A stretch of 64,000 nt of DNA from an uncultured Brachyspira sp. Its GTDB lineage: Bacteria > Spirochaetota > Brachyspiria > Brachyspirales > Brachyspiraceae. Positions 18,462 through 27,331 of this stretch are shown piece after piece (position 1 is the first letter of the stretch; every line of letters begins with the position of its first letter). The notes under the pieces are model-generated. The model saw only the letters and a list, made by a program, of their open reading frames with translations, did not search any database and was not told the origin of the DNA. Location of the stretch: the NCBI RefSeq assembly GCF_944388875.1, contig NZ_CALXKQ010000003.1:124001-188000 (forward strand). The letters run 5' to 3'. Position numbers and translations under genes: made by a program.

Positions 18462-19232
18462 AAATATATCTTTTATTATATAAATAAAATCATTCTTTGG
18501 AAACTTTTGAATATTGATAATATTTTCTGCAGCATCTGCAAAATATAATTTATTTTTACTAGGCAGATATGATACACTAAATATTTGAGCATTGCTGTTT
18601 AATAATTTTTCTTTTGTATATCCGTACTCAGACATTTCTATTATACGTTCTGGTATATTATCACCCATAAAAATAAATACGGCATGATTATATAATTTAG
18701 CCTTTAGTATTTTTTCTTTATCATTATCATCTTTTTTGAAAAGTTTTTGATTATCATCTATATACAAATCGAATATTTCATTTATCTCATTTTTGATAGT
18801 ATTTAAAATAGCCTCTCCGTCTTTATCAATATCTATTAAAAAGAAATAATAGGCATGTATTATTATAGATTTTTTATTTTTTATTACATCAGCATTAATA
18901 AAAACTCTTGATGAATTTACAGAATACATGCTATATCCGAAATATCTCAATCTGTCTATTATATGATCTTTAGAAACTGTTTTTTTTAAATCATGTTCAA
19001 ATATAGAATTATATTTTATGAAGTTTAATTTTCTTTTATTAATGCCTGAAACATCAATATACATAAAGACAAGAGTAATAATTTCTAGCACTATAAGAGA
19101 GATTGTAATATATATTTGATTTTTATTATAAATTGAAAAGAAAATTAAGTTGGCAAACGCTACGGCTATTAAACCATAAACGCTTGCCCTTAATAACTCT
19201 TTTTTGAAGGAGAACAGCTTATTATTGTTCAT
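18450..19232 (-). CDS. Membrane protein of unknown function downstream of fliE
   Basis: 260 aa. Two hydrophobic helices near the N-terminus (about 13-31 and 36-58) are followed by a soluble domain of about 200 residues with no recognised motif. It begins 21 bases after the fliE stop on the same strand, so it probably shares the flagellar rod transcript, although the ribosome site is weak. In other spirochaetes fliF/fliG often follow fliE; this protein resembles neither. A role in the flagellar membrane base is possible only by position. Confidence 0.6.
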   Translation of the reverse strand: MNNNKLFSFKKELLRASVYGLIAVAFANLIFFSIYNKNQIYITISLIVLEIITLVFMYIDVSGINKRKLNFIKYNSIFEHDLKKTVSKDHIIDRLRYFGYSMYSVNSSRVFINADVIKNKKSIIIHAYYFFLIDIDKDGEAILNTIKNEINEIFDLYIDDNQKLFKKDDNDKEKILKAKLYNHAVFIFMGDNIPERIIEMSEYGYTKEKLLNSNAQIFSVSYLPSKNKLYFADAAENIINIQKFPKNDFIYIIKDIFSII

Positions 19233-19253
19233 TATTACTTTATAATTAATTTA

Positions 19254-19622
19254 TTATCTGTAAGTTGTTACTTCTTGATAGGCTCTAACGGCTCTATCAA
19301 CAACTGCTTTTGTAAAGCTGAGTGATAATTCAGCTTCAGCAATAGCGTTCATTACATCAGATACATCAACCTGATCTGGTCTTATACCAGCCTGTACTAT
19401 TATATTATCTCTGTCAACCTGTTTCTGATTAACAGCATCAATAGCATCGCTAAGCATTGTACCGAAATTGCTTATTAAATCATTTCCTGAACTTCTTCTA
19501 ATCTGCTGAGCAGGTCCGTAATGTCTTGGATCTGTAGTTTTTAATATAAATCCGTAATTATCGCCTACATTTCCAGTTTTTGTATTAACACTATAGGAGT
19601 TCATTACATTATTAATATTCAT
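19254..19622 (-). CDS. fliE: Flagellar hook-basal body complex protein FliE
   Basis: 122-aa adaptor between the MS ring and the rod of the periplasmic flagellum. The C-terminal half carries the family pattern: MLSDAIDAVNQKQVDRDNI, ITPDQ-like GIRPDQVDVSDVMNAIAEAELSL, and FTKAVVDRAVRAYQEV. Third gene of flgB-flgC-fliE, 18 bases after flgC, the usual order in bacteria. AAGGA is upstream of the ATG. Confidence 0.93.
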   Translation of the reverse strand: MNINNVMNSYSVNTKTGNVGDNYGFILKTTDPRHYGPAQQIRRSSGNDLISNFGTMLSDAIDAVNQKQVDRDNIIVQAGIRPDQVDVSDVMNAIAEAELSLSFTKAVVDRAVRAYQEVTTYR

Positions 19623-19640
19623 AAAAATATCCTTTTATAA

Positions 19641-20102
19641 TTAATATCTTATTATATTCAAAGCACTTCCGAACATAGTTTTAGCAGACTGAATCATAGT
19701 AGAGTTTGCCTCATAAGCTCTTGAAGCCTCCATCATATCAACCATTTCAGTAACAGGGTTAACATTAGGCATTTCTACATAACCAGCCTTTTCGCCGTAT
19801 TTAATAGCATCTGGGTGTGAAGGATCATAAACGAATCTTGTAGCAGTTTCCATATCCTTTTCTATGCTGAATACTCTTACTCCTGTTCCTACATTAGGCT
19901 GTAATGCTTCTGGTAAAAATGGGCTTCTATATTTATTGCCGTCATCTCTAGGCTTAAATATAACTCTGCTTCTTCTGAAAGCTCCGCCTTCTGTTGTTCT
20001 TGTTGTATTAACATTTGCTATATTGTCAGCTATAACGTCTAATCTTGTTCTTTGAGCTGTTAATCCGCTTCCTGATGTATTAATAATTGAAAATATTCCC
20101 AT
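19641..20102 (-). CDS. flgC: Flagellar basal-body rod protein FlgC
   Basis: 153-aa proximal rod protein exported by the flagellar type III system. The N-terminal rod motif is intact (FSIINTSGSGLTAQRTRLDVIADNIANVNT) and the C-terminal motif is NPVTEMVDMMEASRAYEANSTMIQSAKTM, the two coiled segments that pair in the rod. The length fits FlgC. It sits between flgB and fliE with a 33-base gap to flgB and AAAAAGGAG upstream of its ATG. Confidence 0.95.
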   Translation of the reverse strand: MGIFSIINTSGSGLTAQRTRLDVIADNIANVNTTRTTEGGAFRRSRVIFKPRDDGNKYRSPFLPEALQPNVGTGVRVFSIEKDMETATRFVYDPSHPDAIKYGEKAGYVEMPNVNPVTEMVDMMEASRAYEANSTMIQSAKTMFGSALNIIRY

Positions 20103-20135
20103 TTACTTTCTCCTTTTTAAGAATGATAAATATAA

Positions 20136-20564
20136 TTATGCATTTCCTATCATTCTTCTAATTTCTCTGTACTGAGCATTAACTATTTGAGTAAACATTT
20201 GATAACGTAAAGTGTTTTTAGCTTCCTCTGCCATTTCTTTATCTATATCAACATTGTTTTTATCATTTCTATAGCTTGTGTCATAATCTACTGTAAGATT
20301 CGGCGTAACCTGTTTATAATCCATAGGCATATGGAAAGGAAAATGTCTGGAATCTGTTCTTTTAGCTTCCATGCCGTCATACTTCTCACTGTCTAAAGCT
20401 CTTGCAAGCTGATATTCAAAAGTTACATCGCTTCTTTTAAAATTCGGAGTAGATACATTTGCTATATTATCCGCTATAACTTCAGCTCTAAGTCCGTAAA
20501 CATTCAAAAGCTTTTTAGCCACCGTCATAGTTTTAGCATAAGTTGTATCAGCAAACATATTCAT
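20136..20564 (-). CDS. flgB: Flagellar basal-body rod protein FlgB
   Basis: 142-aa proximal rod protein, first gene of the operon. The N-terminal rod motif is LLNVYGLRAEVIADNIANVSTPNFKRSDV and the C-terminal segment is EAKNTLRYQMFTQIVNAQYREIRRMIG. The ATG at 20564 has TAGGA upstream. A sigma-28-like promoter lies 40-65 bases further up. The gene directly upstream is the unrelated RloB-like protein. Confidence 0.95.
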   Translation of the reverse strand: MNMFADTTYAKTMTVAKKLLNVYGLRAEVIADNIANVSTPNFKRSDVTFEYQLARALDSEKYDGMEAKRTDSRHFPFHMPMDYKQVTPNLTVDYDTSYRNDKNNVDIDKEMAEEAKNTLRYQMFTQIVNAQYREIRRMIGNA

Positions 20565-20602
20565 AGTTTAAGTCCTATATAATAAAATAATACTTACAAC
20601 TA

Positions 20603-20629
20603 TTGTCGGTTTTTATAAAAAGTGCTTTA
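20603..20629 (-). promoter_or_regulatory. Sigma-28 (FliA)-like promoter of the flgB operon
   Basis: On the minus strand: TAAA (20626-20629), exactly 15 bases, then ACCGACAA (20603-20610). The flagellar sigma-28 consensus is TAAA-N15-GCCGATAA, so the -10 matches at six of eight positions. It lies 39 bases before the flgB start and just after the stop of the defence-like gene. Confidence 0.6.
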
Positions 20630-20638
20630 ATAATTTTT

Positions 20639-21313
20639 TTAGATTATATTATGTAAATTATATTGCTGTTCTAAATATTCTAAAAAATACGGAAAGTCAG
20701 AATATGGATACTTATTTATATATTGATAATCATTTAATGGCGAATTATAATTTGTAAATTGTTTATATTTATTTACAGCTTCTTTATGTCTGCTGAAAAT
20801 ATCAGAATGTTTTTCTTTTATCATAGATTTAATATTATCTTTTATATTCTGCAGATTAGAAATACATTCTCCATTTTCAAGATAGAATTTCATCCAATCC
20901 TCAAATCCTCTATAAGAAAATATAAAATAATAATCAATTTGAATATCAATCTCATTTTCAATATAACATTTTAATTCTTTTATATTATTATTTAATTTAT
21001 TAAAAGCATTAAAAGGTGCTTTATCACAATCTGTTATTATAACTAATATATAATTAGAATTCTGTTCTCCAAAAGATAATATAGGATCTAATCTCATTTT
21101 TATAATCTGAGATATTTCTTCTATTGCTTTATCAGCCTTATCTTCATTTTTATGACGCTTATCTAATTGATTTAATTCGCTATAATTATCAAAATAATCT
21201 ACATTTTTATTATTTTCTAATATAGCAGATAAATATTTCTTCTCATAAATACCAGTAGAAAAACATATAAGAGTAGTTTTCTTATTTTTTATGTTTGGAA
21301 TAGTAAAACTCAT
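20639..21313 (-). CDS. RloB/AbiLii-like protein of a two-gene defence module
   Basis: 224 aa. Resembles the RloB family, a Toprim-like domain linked to abortive phage infection. The pattern is an N-terminal Glu loop (STGIYEKKYLSAI at about 19-31), an acidic strand IITDCDKAPFNAFNKL at about 94-109, and FSYRGFEDWMKFYLENG, which lines up with the SNPCFExWLLLHFE tract of RloB. It begins six bases after the AAA ATPase stop and is presumably translated with it. RloB/AbiLii members act with an ATPase partner; here the partner is adjacent. The target is unknown. Similarity was judged by eye. Confidence 0.6.
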   Translation of the reverse strand: MSFTIPNIKNKKTTLICFSTGIYEKKYLSAILENNKNVDYFDNYSELNQLDKRHKNEDKADKAIEEISQIIKMRLDPILSFGEQNSNYILVIITDCDKAPFNAFNKLNNNIKELKCYIENEIDIQIDYYFIFSYRGFEDWMKFYLENGECISNLQNIKDNIKSMIKEKHSDIFSRHKEAVNKYKQFTNYNSPLNDYQYINKYPYSDFPYFLEYLEQQYNLHNII

Positions 21314-21319
21314 AACTTA

Positions 21320-22732
21320 TCACTCATCATTACTATTAGAGTACATCTTAATAGGTAAATCATAGGCTCTAGGGAAATATTTTGCACCCAATTTATTATT
21401 TTTATAATTTTCAATTAAATTTTCTTTTGTTAATCCTTCTATATCAGAAGCAGAATATACATAAGTTTTATTTTCTTCTTTTACAACAAATTTAACTTGT
21501 TCTAAAAGCAAATATTTAAAATCCATTAGTACTATATCATGAGTAGTCATAAACAACTGTGCTGTCTGCTCTACTTCTTTATACATATTTTTTCTAAATA
21601 AAAAAAATGCAGTTTTTATCAAATCAGGCTGGACCCCGTAAAATTCATCATGTAAAGATAAAGAACCGTTTTTTAAAGATGTAACTATATTAAACATATG
21701 AAAAGCATATATTTTTGTTCCATCAGATTCTATCTCATCAAAAGGAGCTTTTTTACCATTTCTATATGAAATAACTTTTTTACGTTTCTTTATAAAATCA
21801 TTATTTTTACTGCTTAAAAATTCTAAATTCTTTAATATAGCAATAATAGCTTTTGTTTCTTTAGAAATATTTTTTTTTGATTTTATTTCATCTTCTTTTA
21901 ATAAACCAATAGATTTTTTTACATCATAAATATTCTTATCATTTTCATCTAATTCAAAAGCAATATTATCTATACCAACATCAGCTATTTTTATTAAATC
22001 TATATAAAAATCTAATAATCTATATTTATCCAAATTATTATATATTCTATTTAAAAAAACTTTTGTAAAATTTGGAACTTCCAGATAGTTTATTCCCATA
22101 TTAGTTGTCAATATAGAAGTCATAAGTTTTCTATATATTAATATATTATTAAACTCCTTTTTTTCTTTTGTGTAAATATCCATTAAAAATAATATAAATG
22201 TTTTATTAGAAGGTATTGTAATTTTTTCATCATTTGTTATTTCATTTTTTACTAAATCATTATTAGTTCTTTTAAAAACTACATTGCCATTTTCTGTAAG
22301 AATTTCTTCTGTAATTTGTATGCTTTTTTTATATTCATCATCTATTTCTTTATTTTTTATATTTAATTTGTAATTATATAATGAATATTCATTTTTATTT
22401 TCATTCAATACATTAGAATAAAACTCTATTTCAAATTTAGACTCTTCATCTTCACCATAAATCATATTAGGTTTATATAATTTTTTTAAAAAATTACTAT
22501 CCAAATTTGAGGAACATATATTCAATAAAGCTTCAAATATACTTGTTTTACCTGAACCATTATGCCCATAAAATAGGCATAATTTTGAAATATAATCATC
22601 ATTTATTTTTAACACAAAAGGATTATTATCAATACTTTCTTTATTATCATAATTTTCTAGATTTATTCTAAAATCTAATTCTATTTTATCATAAACAGAT
22701 TTATAATTTTCCACTGAAAATTTAACTAACAT
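21320..22732 (-). CDS. AAA ATPase, RloA/AbiLi-like partner
   Basis: 470-aa ATPase of the SMC/OLD-like AAA class. The N-terminus VKFSVENYKSVYDKIELDF plus the Walker A loop YGHNGSGKTS at about 58-67 are typical of RloA/AAA_15 proteins. A long A/T-rich middle follows, then SDGTKIYAFHMF, LHDEFYGVQPDL (Walker B-like Asp-Glu) and FMTTHDIVLMD, the switch His. Upstream of RloB in one transcript, it makes an AbiL-like pair. Base composition is noticeably more A-rich than the flagellar genes beside it, consistent with transfer. The start has a poor ribosome site. Confidence 0.72.
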   Translation of the reverse strand: MLVKFSVENYKSVYDKIELDFRINLENYDNKESIDNNPFVLKINDDYISKLCLFYGHNGSGKTSIFEALLNICSSNLDSNFLKKLYKPNMIYGEDEESKFEIEFYSNVLNENKNEYSLYNYKLNIKNKEIDDEYKKSIQITEEILTENGNVVFKRTNNDLVKNEITNDEKITIPSNKTFILFLMDIYTKEKKEFNNILIYRKLMTSILTTNMGINYLEVPNFTKVFLNRIYNNLDKYRLLDFYIDLIKIADVGIDNIAFELDENDKNIYDVKKSIGLLKEDEIKSKKNISKETKAIIAILKNLEFLSSKNNDFIKKRKKVISYRNGKKAPFDEIESDGTKIYAFHMFNIVTSLKNGSLSLHDEFYGVQPDLIKTAFFLFRKNMYKEVEQTAQLFMTTHDIVLMDFKYLLLEQVKFVVKEENKTYVYSASDIEGLTKENLIENYKNNKLGAKYFPRAYDLPIKMYSNSNDE

Positions 22733-22823
22733 TTTTTATATATTAACCTTTATTTCTTATTCATATAATAAAAATTAGTATACATTTTTTTAAAACTTTG
22801 TAAATACTAATTTTTATGTCTTT

Positions 22824-23882
22824 TTACTTAAAATACAAACTATTAATAACTTCTTTAGCAAATGATATTAAATTACTGCTGATTGTAACCGTAGATGAAA
22901 TAGTAAGTATTATTGACTCTTCTCCTTTTCCAACTACTGCTATAGCATTAAAGAAATCATTTTTATTTATTTTTGAAGTGAATATAAACTCGGCAAATAA
23001 ATCATTATATTCTTCTCTAGTCTTTATTGATATAGGAGTAATTATAGAGTAAAGCTCCCCTATTCTGCTTTTAAAACCGTCAAAAAGTTCTTTTATAGCT
23101 TTTTCATCATATTTTTTATCGCTGTAGCTTATTATTATTGATATTCTTTTATCAGAACTCTCTATTTTTAATAATGATCCGTCTATAGAAGCATCAAAAT
23201 TTTCAGGTACTAATAAATGAAATCTGTCTGGATTGGCTTGAATGGAAACAAGACTGCCTATATTAAATTTAGAATTATCTCTTAAATACTTAATATCCCC
23301 TATTCTATTGATAATATTAATATCATTATTATTAATATTCAATGCTTTCTCCAAAATATCAAGAGCATCATCATATCTGTATACAGCCTTGTATGAAACT
23401 GACATATTAATCATAGACAATATATCATTATTATCTATGGATATAGCTTTTTTATATTTTTCTATAGCATCTGTATATTTGCCTTCCATAGATAGAATAA
23501 TGCCGTACTCTCCGTAAACACTGGAATTTACATCTCCAAGTTCTATAAGTTTTTCTATTACTTCTTTTGCTTCATTGTATCTATGAGTGCTTATAAGTGC
23601 CTCTATCTTGTTTTCAAGCAAATCCTTATCATCTTTTATATACTCAAGTGCTTTATCAATCAATTTCACCACTTCTTTATAATTTTCTTCTTCATAAAAA
23701 ATATCTGATAAAACCAAATAGCCGTATTTATATTTATTATCTTTTTTTATTAATTCTAATGCCAATTTTTTAGCATAATCAATATTATTTAAATCTATTA
23801 AATTATTTATCTTTTCAACAACAATCTCGTTATTTTCTTTTAATATATCTTTAATTTCATTATCTAAATTACTAACTGGCAT
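22824..23882 (-). CDS. TPR-repeat protein
   Basis: 352 aa. Residues 30-215 contain about five tetratricopeptide-like helical pairs (for example YGIILSMEGKYTDAIEKYKKAI and SVSYKAVYRYDDALDILEKAL). The C-terminal 140 residues are a mixed alpha/beta domain (FHLLVPENFDAS, SDKRISIIISYSD) of unknown type. GGAG lies eight bases before the ATG, which falls only four bases after the HAD gene stop, so the two form an operon. A scaffolding or protein-binding role is implied by the repeats only. Confidence 0.75.
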   Translation of the reverse strand: MPVSNLDNEIKDILKENNEIVVEKINNLIDLNNIDYAKKLALELIKKDNKYKYGYLVLSDIFYEEENYKEVVKLIDKALEYIKDDKDLLENKIEALISTHRYNEAKEVIEKLIELGDVNSSVYGEYGIILSMEGKYTDAIEKYKKAISIDNNDILSMINMSVSYKAVYRYDDALDILEKALNINNNDINIINRIGDIKYLRDNSKFNIGSLVSIQANPDRFHLLVPENFDASIDGSLLKIESSDKRISIIISYSDKKYDEKAIKELFDGFKSRIGELYSIITPISIKTREEYNDLFAEFIFTSKINKNDFFNAIAVVGKGEESIILTISSTVTISSNLISFAKEVINSLYFK

Positions 23883-23885
23883 AAT

Positions 23886-24542
23886 CTATCTCCATTCAGC
23901 TATTATAAAGCCTTTATCTTGATTTTTTAATGCGTACTCTCTTAATTTATTATCGGGATTTACACATATTTTAGTGTCGGCAAAATTAAAAAGAGGTAAA
24001 TCACTTATAGAATCACTATATGCAATATTTTTATAGCTATGATTAGGAAATAAATGTTCTGTGAATAATCTGTATCTTTTAGCCTTGCCGTAGCAATTTT
24101 TACCATACATATATCCAGTGTATTTTCCCCTAAAAGTCCATAATTCTGTGCCGAAACATTTATCAAAATTTAAATTAGATGCTATATATTTGGCATATAT
24201 TTCAAAACTTGCCGTTACCATAACTAAAGTGTATCCCTTGCTTTTAAGTTTCTTTATCTCCTCCAAAGCATCTTTATAGTAAAGAGAAGGCACAACAGTA
24301 TCAGCAAATTCCTTTCCTATTTTATCTCCAAAACCTATATCAATATTTTTGAATATATGTGCTATTCTATATTTGATGCTTTCATTATCTATTATTCTAA
24401 AAGCAAACAATAAAAAATATGGTATTAAGAGAAGATAATATATTAAACTTTTAGGATTCTTTTTTAAATAGAATTTCATAAATGGAACTATTGAATCTTT
24501 ATTTAATATAGTTTTATCTAAATCAAAAAATGCTATTCTCAT
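23886..24542 (-). CDS. HAD-superfamily hydrolase, subfamily IB (phosphoserine-phosphatase-like)
   Basis: 218-aa cytoplasmic phosphatase. The three HAD motifs are visible: I as FFDLDKTI (nucleophile Asp at about 6, acid/base Asp two on), II as VTASFE at about 110, and III as Lys of GKAKRYR with IAYSDSISDLPLF at about 176-188. The cap is helical and hydrophobic (YYLLLIPYFLLFAF), as in the IB family that includes SerB-like and lipid-phosphate enzymes. The substrate is not known. First gene of a pair with the TPR protein, divergent from def. Confidence 0.85.
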   Translation of the reverse strand: MRIAFFDLDKTILNKDSIVPFMKFYLKKNPKSLIYYLLLIPYFLLFAFRIIDNESIKYRIAHIFKNIDIGFGDKIGKEFADTVVPSLYYKDALEEIKKLKSKGYTLVMVTASFEIYAKYIASNLNFDKCFGTELWTFRGKYTGYMYGKNCYGKAKRYRLFTEHLFPNHSYKNIAYSDSISDLPLFNFADTKICVNPDNKLREYALKNQDKGFIIAEWR

Positions 24543-24690
24543 ATATAATTTATTCTACTACAAAAAAAACATTTGTCAAAGGAATTTAATAAATTTAAGC
24601 CAAAAAATTATGTAAACCTATAAAGAAAATGGCTTGACTATAAATAAAAAATTTAATATTATATTGAGTTATAATATATTAGGAGAAAAT

Positions 24691-25254
24691 ATGCTTAGAG
24701 AATTAGTTATATACGGAGATGAAAGACTGCAGCAAGTATCAGAAAAAATAGAAAAAGTAGATGATGAAATACTCACTTTAATAGATGATATGTTTGAAAC
24801 AATGTACAAAGAACGCGGCGTGGGGCTTGCTGCTGTTCAAATTGGAATATTGAAAAGATTAATAGTAATATCTGTGCCTGATTTAGATGATGAAAAAAAA
24901 CCTGATTTTAAATTAGCACTTATAAATCCTGAAATAATTTGGCATTCTGATGAGATGGAAATACTGGAAGAAGGATGTTTATCTTTTCCAGAAATAAGGG
25001 ATGATGTTGCAAGATATCAGAAGATAAAAGTAAAATACTTGGATAAACAAGGAAATGAACAAATATTAGAAGCAGAGGATTATATAGCTAAAGTACTTCA
25101 GCATGAAATAGATCATACAAACGGAATATCTTTCATAGACAGGCTTGAATCATATCAGAAAAGAAGATTAAAAAAAGAATTAAAAGAACTTAGAAACAGC
25201 ACTGTACGTAATATAAAAAAGATTCAAAATAGAGAAACATTAAAAAACAGTTAA
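24691..25254 (+). CDS. def: Peptide deformylase
   Basis: 187-aa metalloenzyme that removes the formyl group from nascent proteins. The three family motifs are intact: GVGLAAVQIG at about 43-52, EEGCLSFPE with the metal-binding Cys, and QHEIDHTNG with the HEXXH metal site. ATG 24691 has AGGAG six bases before it; the longer ORF from 24634 adds 19 residues that do not match the family. The C-terminal Lys/Arg-rich helix (KRRLKKELKELRNSTV) is somewhat longer than usual. It is followed two bases later by a HAD phosphatase in the same operon. Confidence 0.96.
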   Translation: MLRELVIYGDERLQQVSEKIEKVDDEILTLIDDMFETMYKERGVGLAAVQIGILKRLIVISVPDLDDEKKPDFKLALINPEIIWHSDEMEILEEGCLSFPEIRDDVARYQKIKVKYLDKQGNEQILEAEDYIAKVLQHEIDHTNGISFIDRLESYQKRRLKKELKELRNSTVRNIKKIQNRETLKNS

Positions 25255-25256
25255 TT

Positions 25257-25919
25257 ATGATTAAAAATATAATATTCGATTTAGATGGTACTTTAGTAGA
25301 TTCTATATATGATATATACTGCTGTGTTAATTATACTCTGACGCATTTCAATTTAGAAAATATATCAATAGAAGAAGCACATAAATATGTAGGCAATGGT
25401 GCTAGAATGCTAATAAAAAGAGCCGTTAATAAGGATAAGCATAGCAAAGAATATTTAGAAAGTATTGAGAATGATGTATATAATTTCTATGTTAAATACT
25501 ATGAAGAGCATTGTATAGATAATACCAAACTTTATGACGGTGTTTATGATACTCTGAAAAAATTATATAATTTGAATATAAATATGTTTATTATTACTAA
25601 TAAGCCTAACGAAATAGCAATTAAAACTGTGAAAAAACTTGACATATTTAACTTTTTCAAAGCTGTAATTGGAGATGGGGTTTATCCGTATAGAAAGCCT
25701 GATGTTAATATTTGGAATCATTTAAAAAAAGACTATAATTTACTTGAAAATGATACTGTTATGGTTGGAGATGGAATTGCTGATTATGAATTTGCTATGA
25801 ATGCTAAAATTAAGGTATTATTGGCATTATACGGTATAACAGACAAAAATATCCTTTTAAATTTAAAAAACGATTATTACTTAAATTATTGTTTTGAAGT
25901 TGCCGATTATTTAGTGTGA
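25257..25919 (+). CDS. gph: HAD hydrolase, phosphoglycolate-phosphatase-like
   Basis: 220 aa. Motif I IIFDLDGTLVDS at about 5-16, motif II FIITNKPN at about 113-120, Lys in YRKPDVNIW and motif IV MVGDGIADYEFA at about 163-174 give a complete HAD subfamily IA/Gph set. The helical cap lies between residues 17 and 85. It probably hydrolyses a small phosphomonoester such as 2-phosphoglycolate; the gph name is by similarity and the substrate is untested. Located two bases after def, probably co-translated. Confidence 0.8.
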   Translation: MIKNIIFDLDGTLVDSIYDIYCCVNYTLTHFNLENISIEEAHKYVGNGARMLIKRAVNKDKHSKEYLESIENDVYNFYVKYYEEHCIDNTKLYDGVYDTLKKLYNLNINMFIITNKPNEIAIKTVKKLDIFNFFKAVIGDGVYPYRKPDVNIWNHLKKDYNLLENDTVMVGDGIADYEFAMNAKIKVLLALYGITDKNILLNLKNDYYLNYCFEVADYLV

Positions 25920-25949
25920 ATTAACTTTCAAAAAAAGAAAATTACATAC

Positions 25950-25978
25950 TTGACAATACTAAAAAATGTTTGTATATT
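25950..25978 (+). promoter_or_regulatory. Promoter of the M23 peptidase gene
   Basis: TTGACA, 17-base spacer, TATATT, about 40 bases before the ATG at 26019. Confidence 0.65.
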
Positions 25979-26018
25979 AGAAGAAATTATTTATTAGTAT
26001 TAATTTAACAAGAGCAAT

Positions 26019-27242
26019 ATGAAAAATAAAAATTTTAAGTACACAAGAATACGTAAAAAAGGGAATATATTTTATAATTTCATAGAATATATTAAGGGTA
26101 ATTCTTCTAATAGAATAAGAACAACTTATGTTCATTCTACAAGATATAACAGCGAAAATAAAAATAACGTTTTCTCAAATATTATTAAAAAATTTGCTAT
26201 AAGCGTAGTTTCATTTTCATTATTTCTATTTTTAGCTAATTTTTTAATAATAAATATGCGTCAAACTTCAAATGCCGCATTGCTTCCTGATGAAAAAATG
26301 CCTGTAACTACAGGAACCGTATATAATAAAATATTAGATGAAATGGCTCCTGAACAATCCAGTACAGTGCCTTCAAATATATCTGATGTTCCTACTGTAA
26401 CAACATCTGCTGTATCATTAGAAAACTCTACTGATGTATTTTATAATTTAATAACTTCTGATAATACTTTGGTTGGAGATGGTACAATAGGAATGAAATA
26501 TGATGAATATGTAATAGAAGAAGGCGATAATCTTACAATTATATCAAGGAAAATAGGTGCTAATTTAGATACATTGGTAAGTGTTAATAAAATAAGCAAT
26601 GCCAACAGATTAAGACCAGGACAAAAAATAGTAGTTCCAAACCGTAACGGACTTTTATATACAATGAAGAAAGGCGAAACTTTAGCTGATGTTACAGACA
26701 GATATGATGTATCTTTAACTAGAGTTTTAACATTTAATAAAATAGATGATGTTCATTCTATACGCGAAGGCGATGATATATTCCTTCCAGGAGCTAAATA
26801 TACTTTGGATGAAAGAATAGATAAATTCGGACAAATGTTCAGTCTGCCTACAACAATAACTAGAATAAGCAGCGTATTCGGATATAGAATACATCCTATT
26901 ACTGGAGTAAGAACTAAACACATGGGTGTAGATATACCTGGAAGACTTAATACTCCTGTATATGCTTCAAGAAAAGGAAAAGTTATATTTGCAGGATACA
27001 GCGGCGGATACGGAAATTTAGTAATAGTACGCCATGACAAAGGATATACAACATATTACGGACACCTTAACTCTATAACTACAAGAGCAGGTGCTAATGT
27101 AGGTGTAGGAGTTATGATAGGAAGAATGGGAAGCACTGGAAGATCTACAGGAAGCCATTTACATTTTGAGGTTAGAAGAAATGGCGTAGCATTGAACCCT
27201 GCTGACTTCATACCTATTAAAAAATTCATTAGAAGAAGATAA
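26019..27242 (+). CDS. LysM and M23 (LytM-type) cell-wall peptidase
   Basis: 407 aa. A cytoplasmic basic tail of about 60 residues, one TM helix at about 62-84, a variable linker, two LysM modules (YVIEEGDNLTIISRKIGAN at about 165-183, LYTMKKGETLADVTDRYDV at about 211-229), then a C-terminal M23 zinc peptidase domain. The zinc site is seen as HMGVD (about 305) and HLHFEVR (about 381). It probably cuts peptidoglycan cross-links or activates an amidase at the periplasmic face. The length and order fit spirochaete M23 proteins. Confidence 0.9.
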   Translation: MKNKNFKYTRIRKKGNIFYNFIEYIKGNSSNRIRTTYVHSTRYNSENKNNVFSNIIKKFAISVVSFSLFLFLANFLIINMRQTSNAALLPDEKMPVTTGTVYNKILDEMAPEQSSTVPSNISDVPTVTTSAVSLENSTDVFYNLITSDNTLVGDGTIGMKYDEYVIEEGDNLTIISRKIGANLDTLVSVNKISNANRLRPGQKIVVPNRNGLLYTMKKGETLADVTDRYDVSLTRVLTFNKIDDVHSIREGDDIFLPGAKYTLDERIDKFGQMFSLPTTITRISSVFGYRIHPITGVRTKHMGVDIPGRLNTPVYASRKGKVIFAGYSGGYGNLVIVRHDKGYTTYYGHLNSITTRAGANVGVGVMIGRMGSTGRSTGSHLHFEVRRNGVALNPADFIPIKKFIRRR

Positions 27243-27265
27243 AAAATATAAAATTAAATAAATAT

Positions 27266-27290
27266 GGAGGATTTAATTCCTCCTTTTTTA
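27266..27290 (+). terminator. Rho-independent terminator after the M23 gene
   Basis: GGAGGA/TCCTCC stem, 6-base loop, then TTTTTT, 24 bases beyond the stop codon. Confidence 0.85.
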
Positions 27291-27331
27291 TTAATATATT
27301 ACAAAATATTTTTCAGTATAATTAATCTGCT

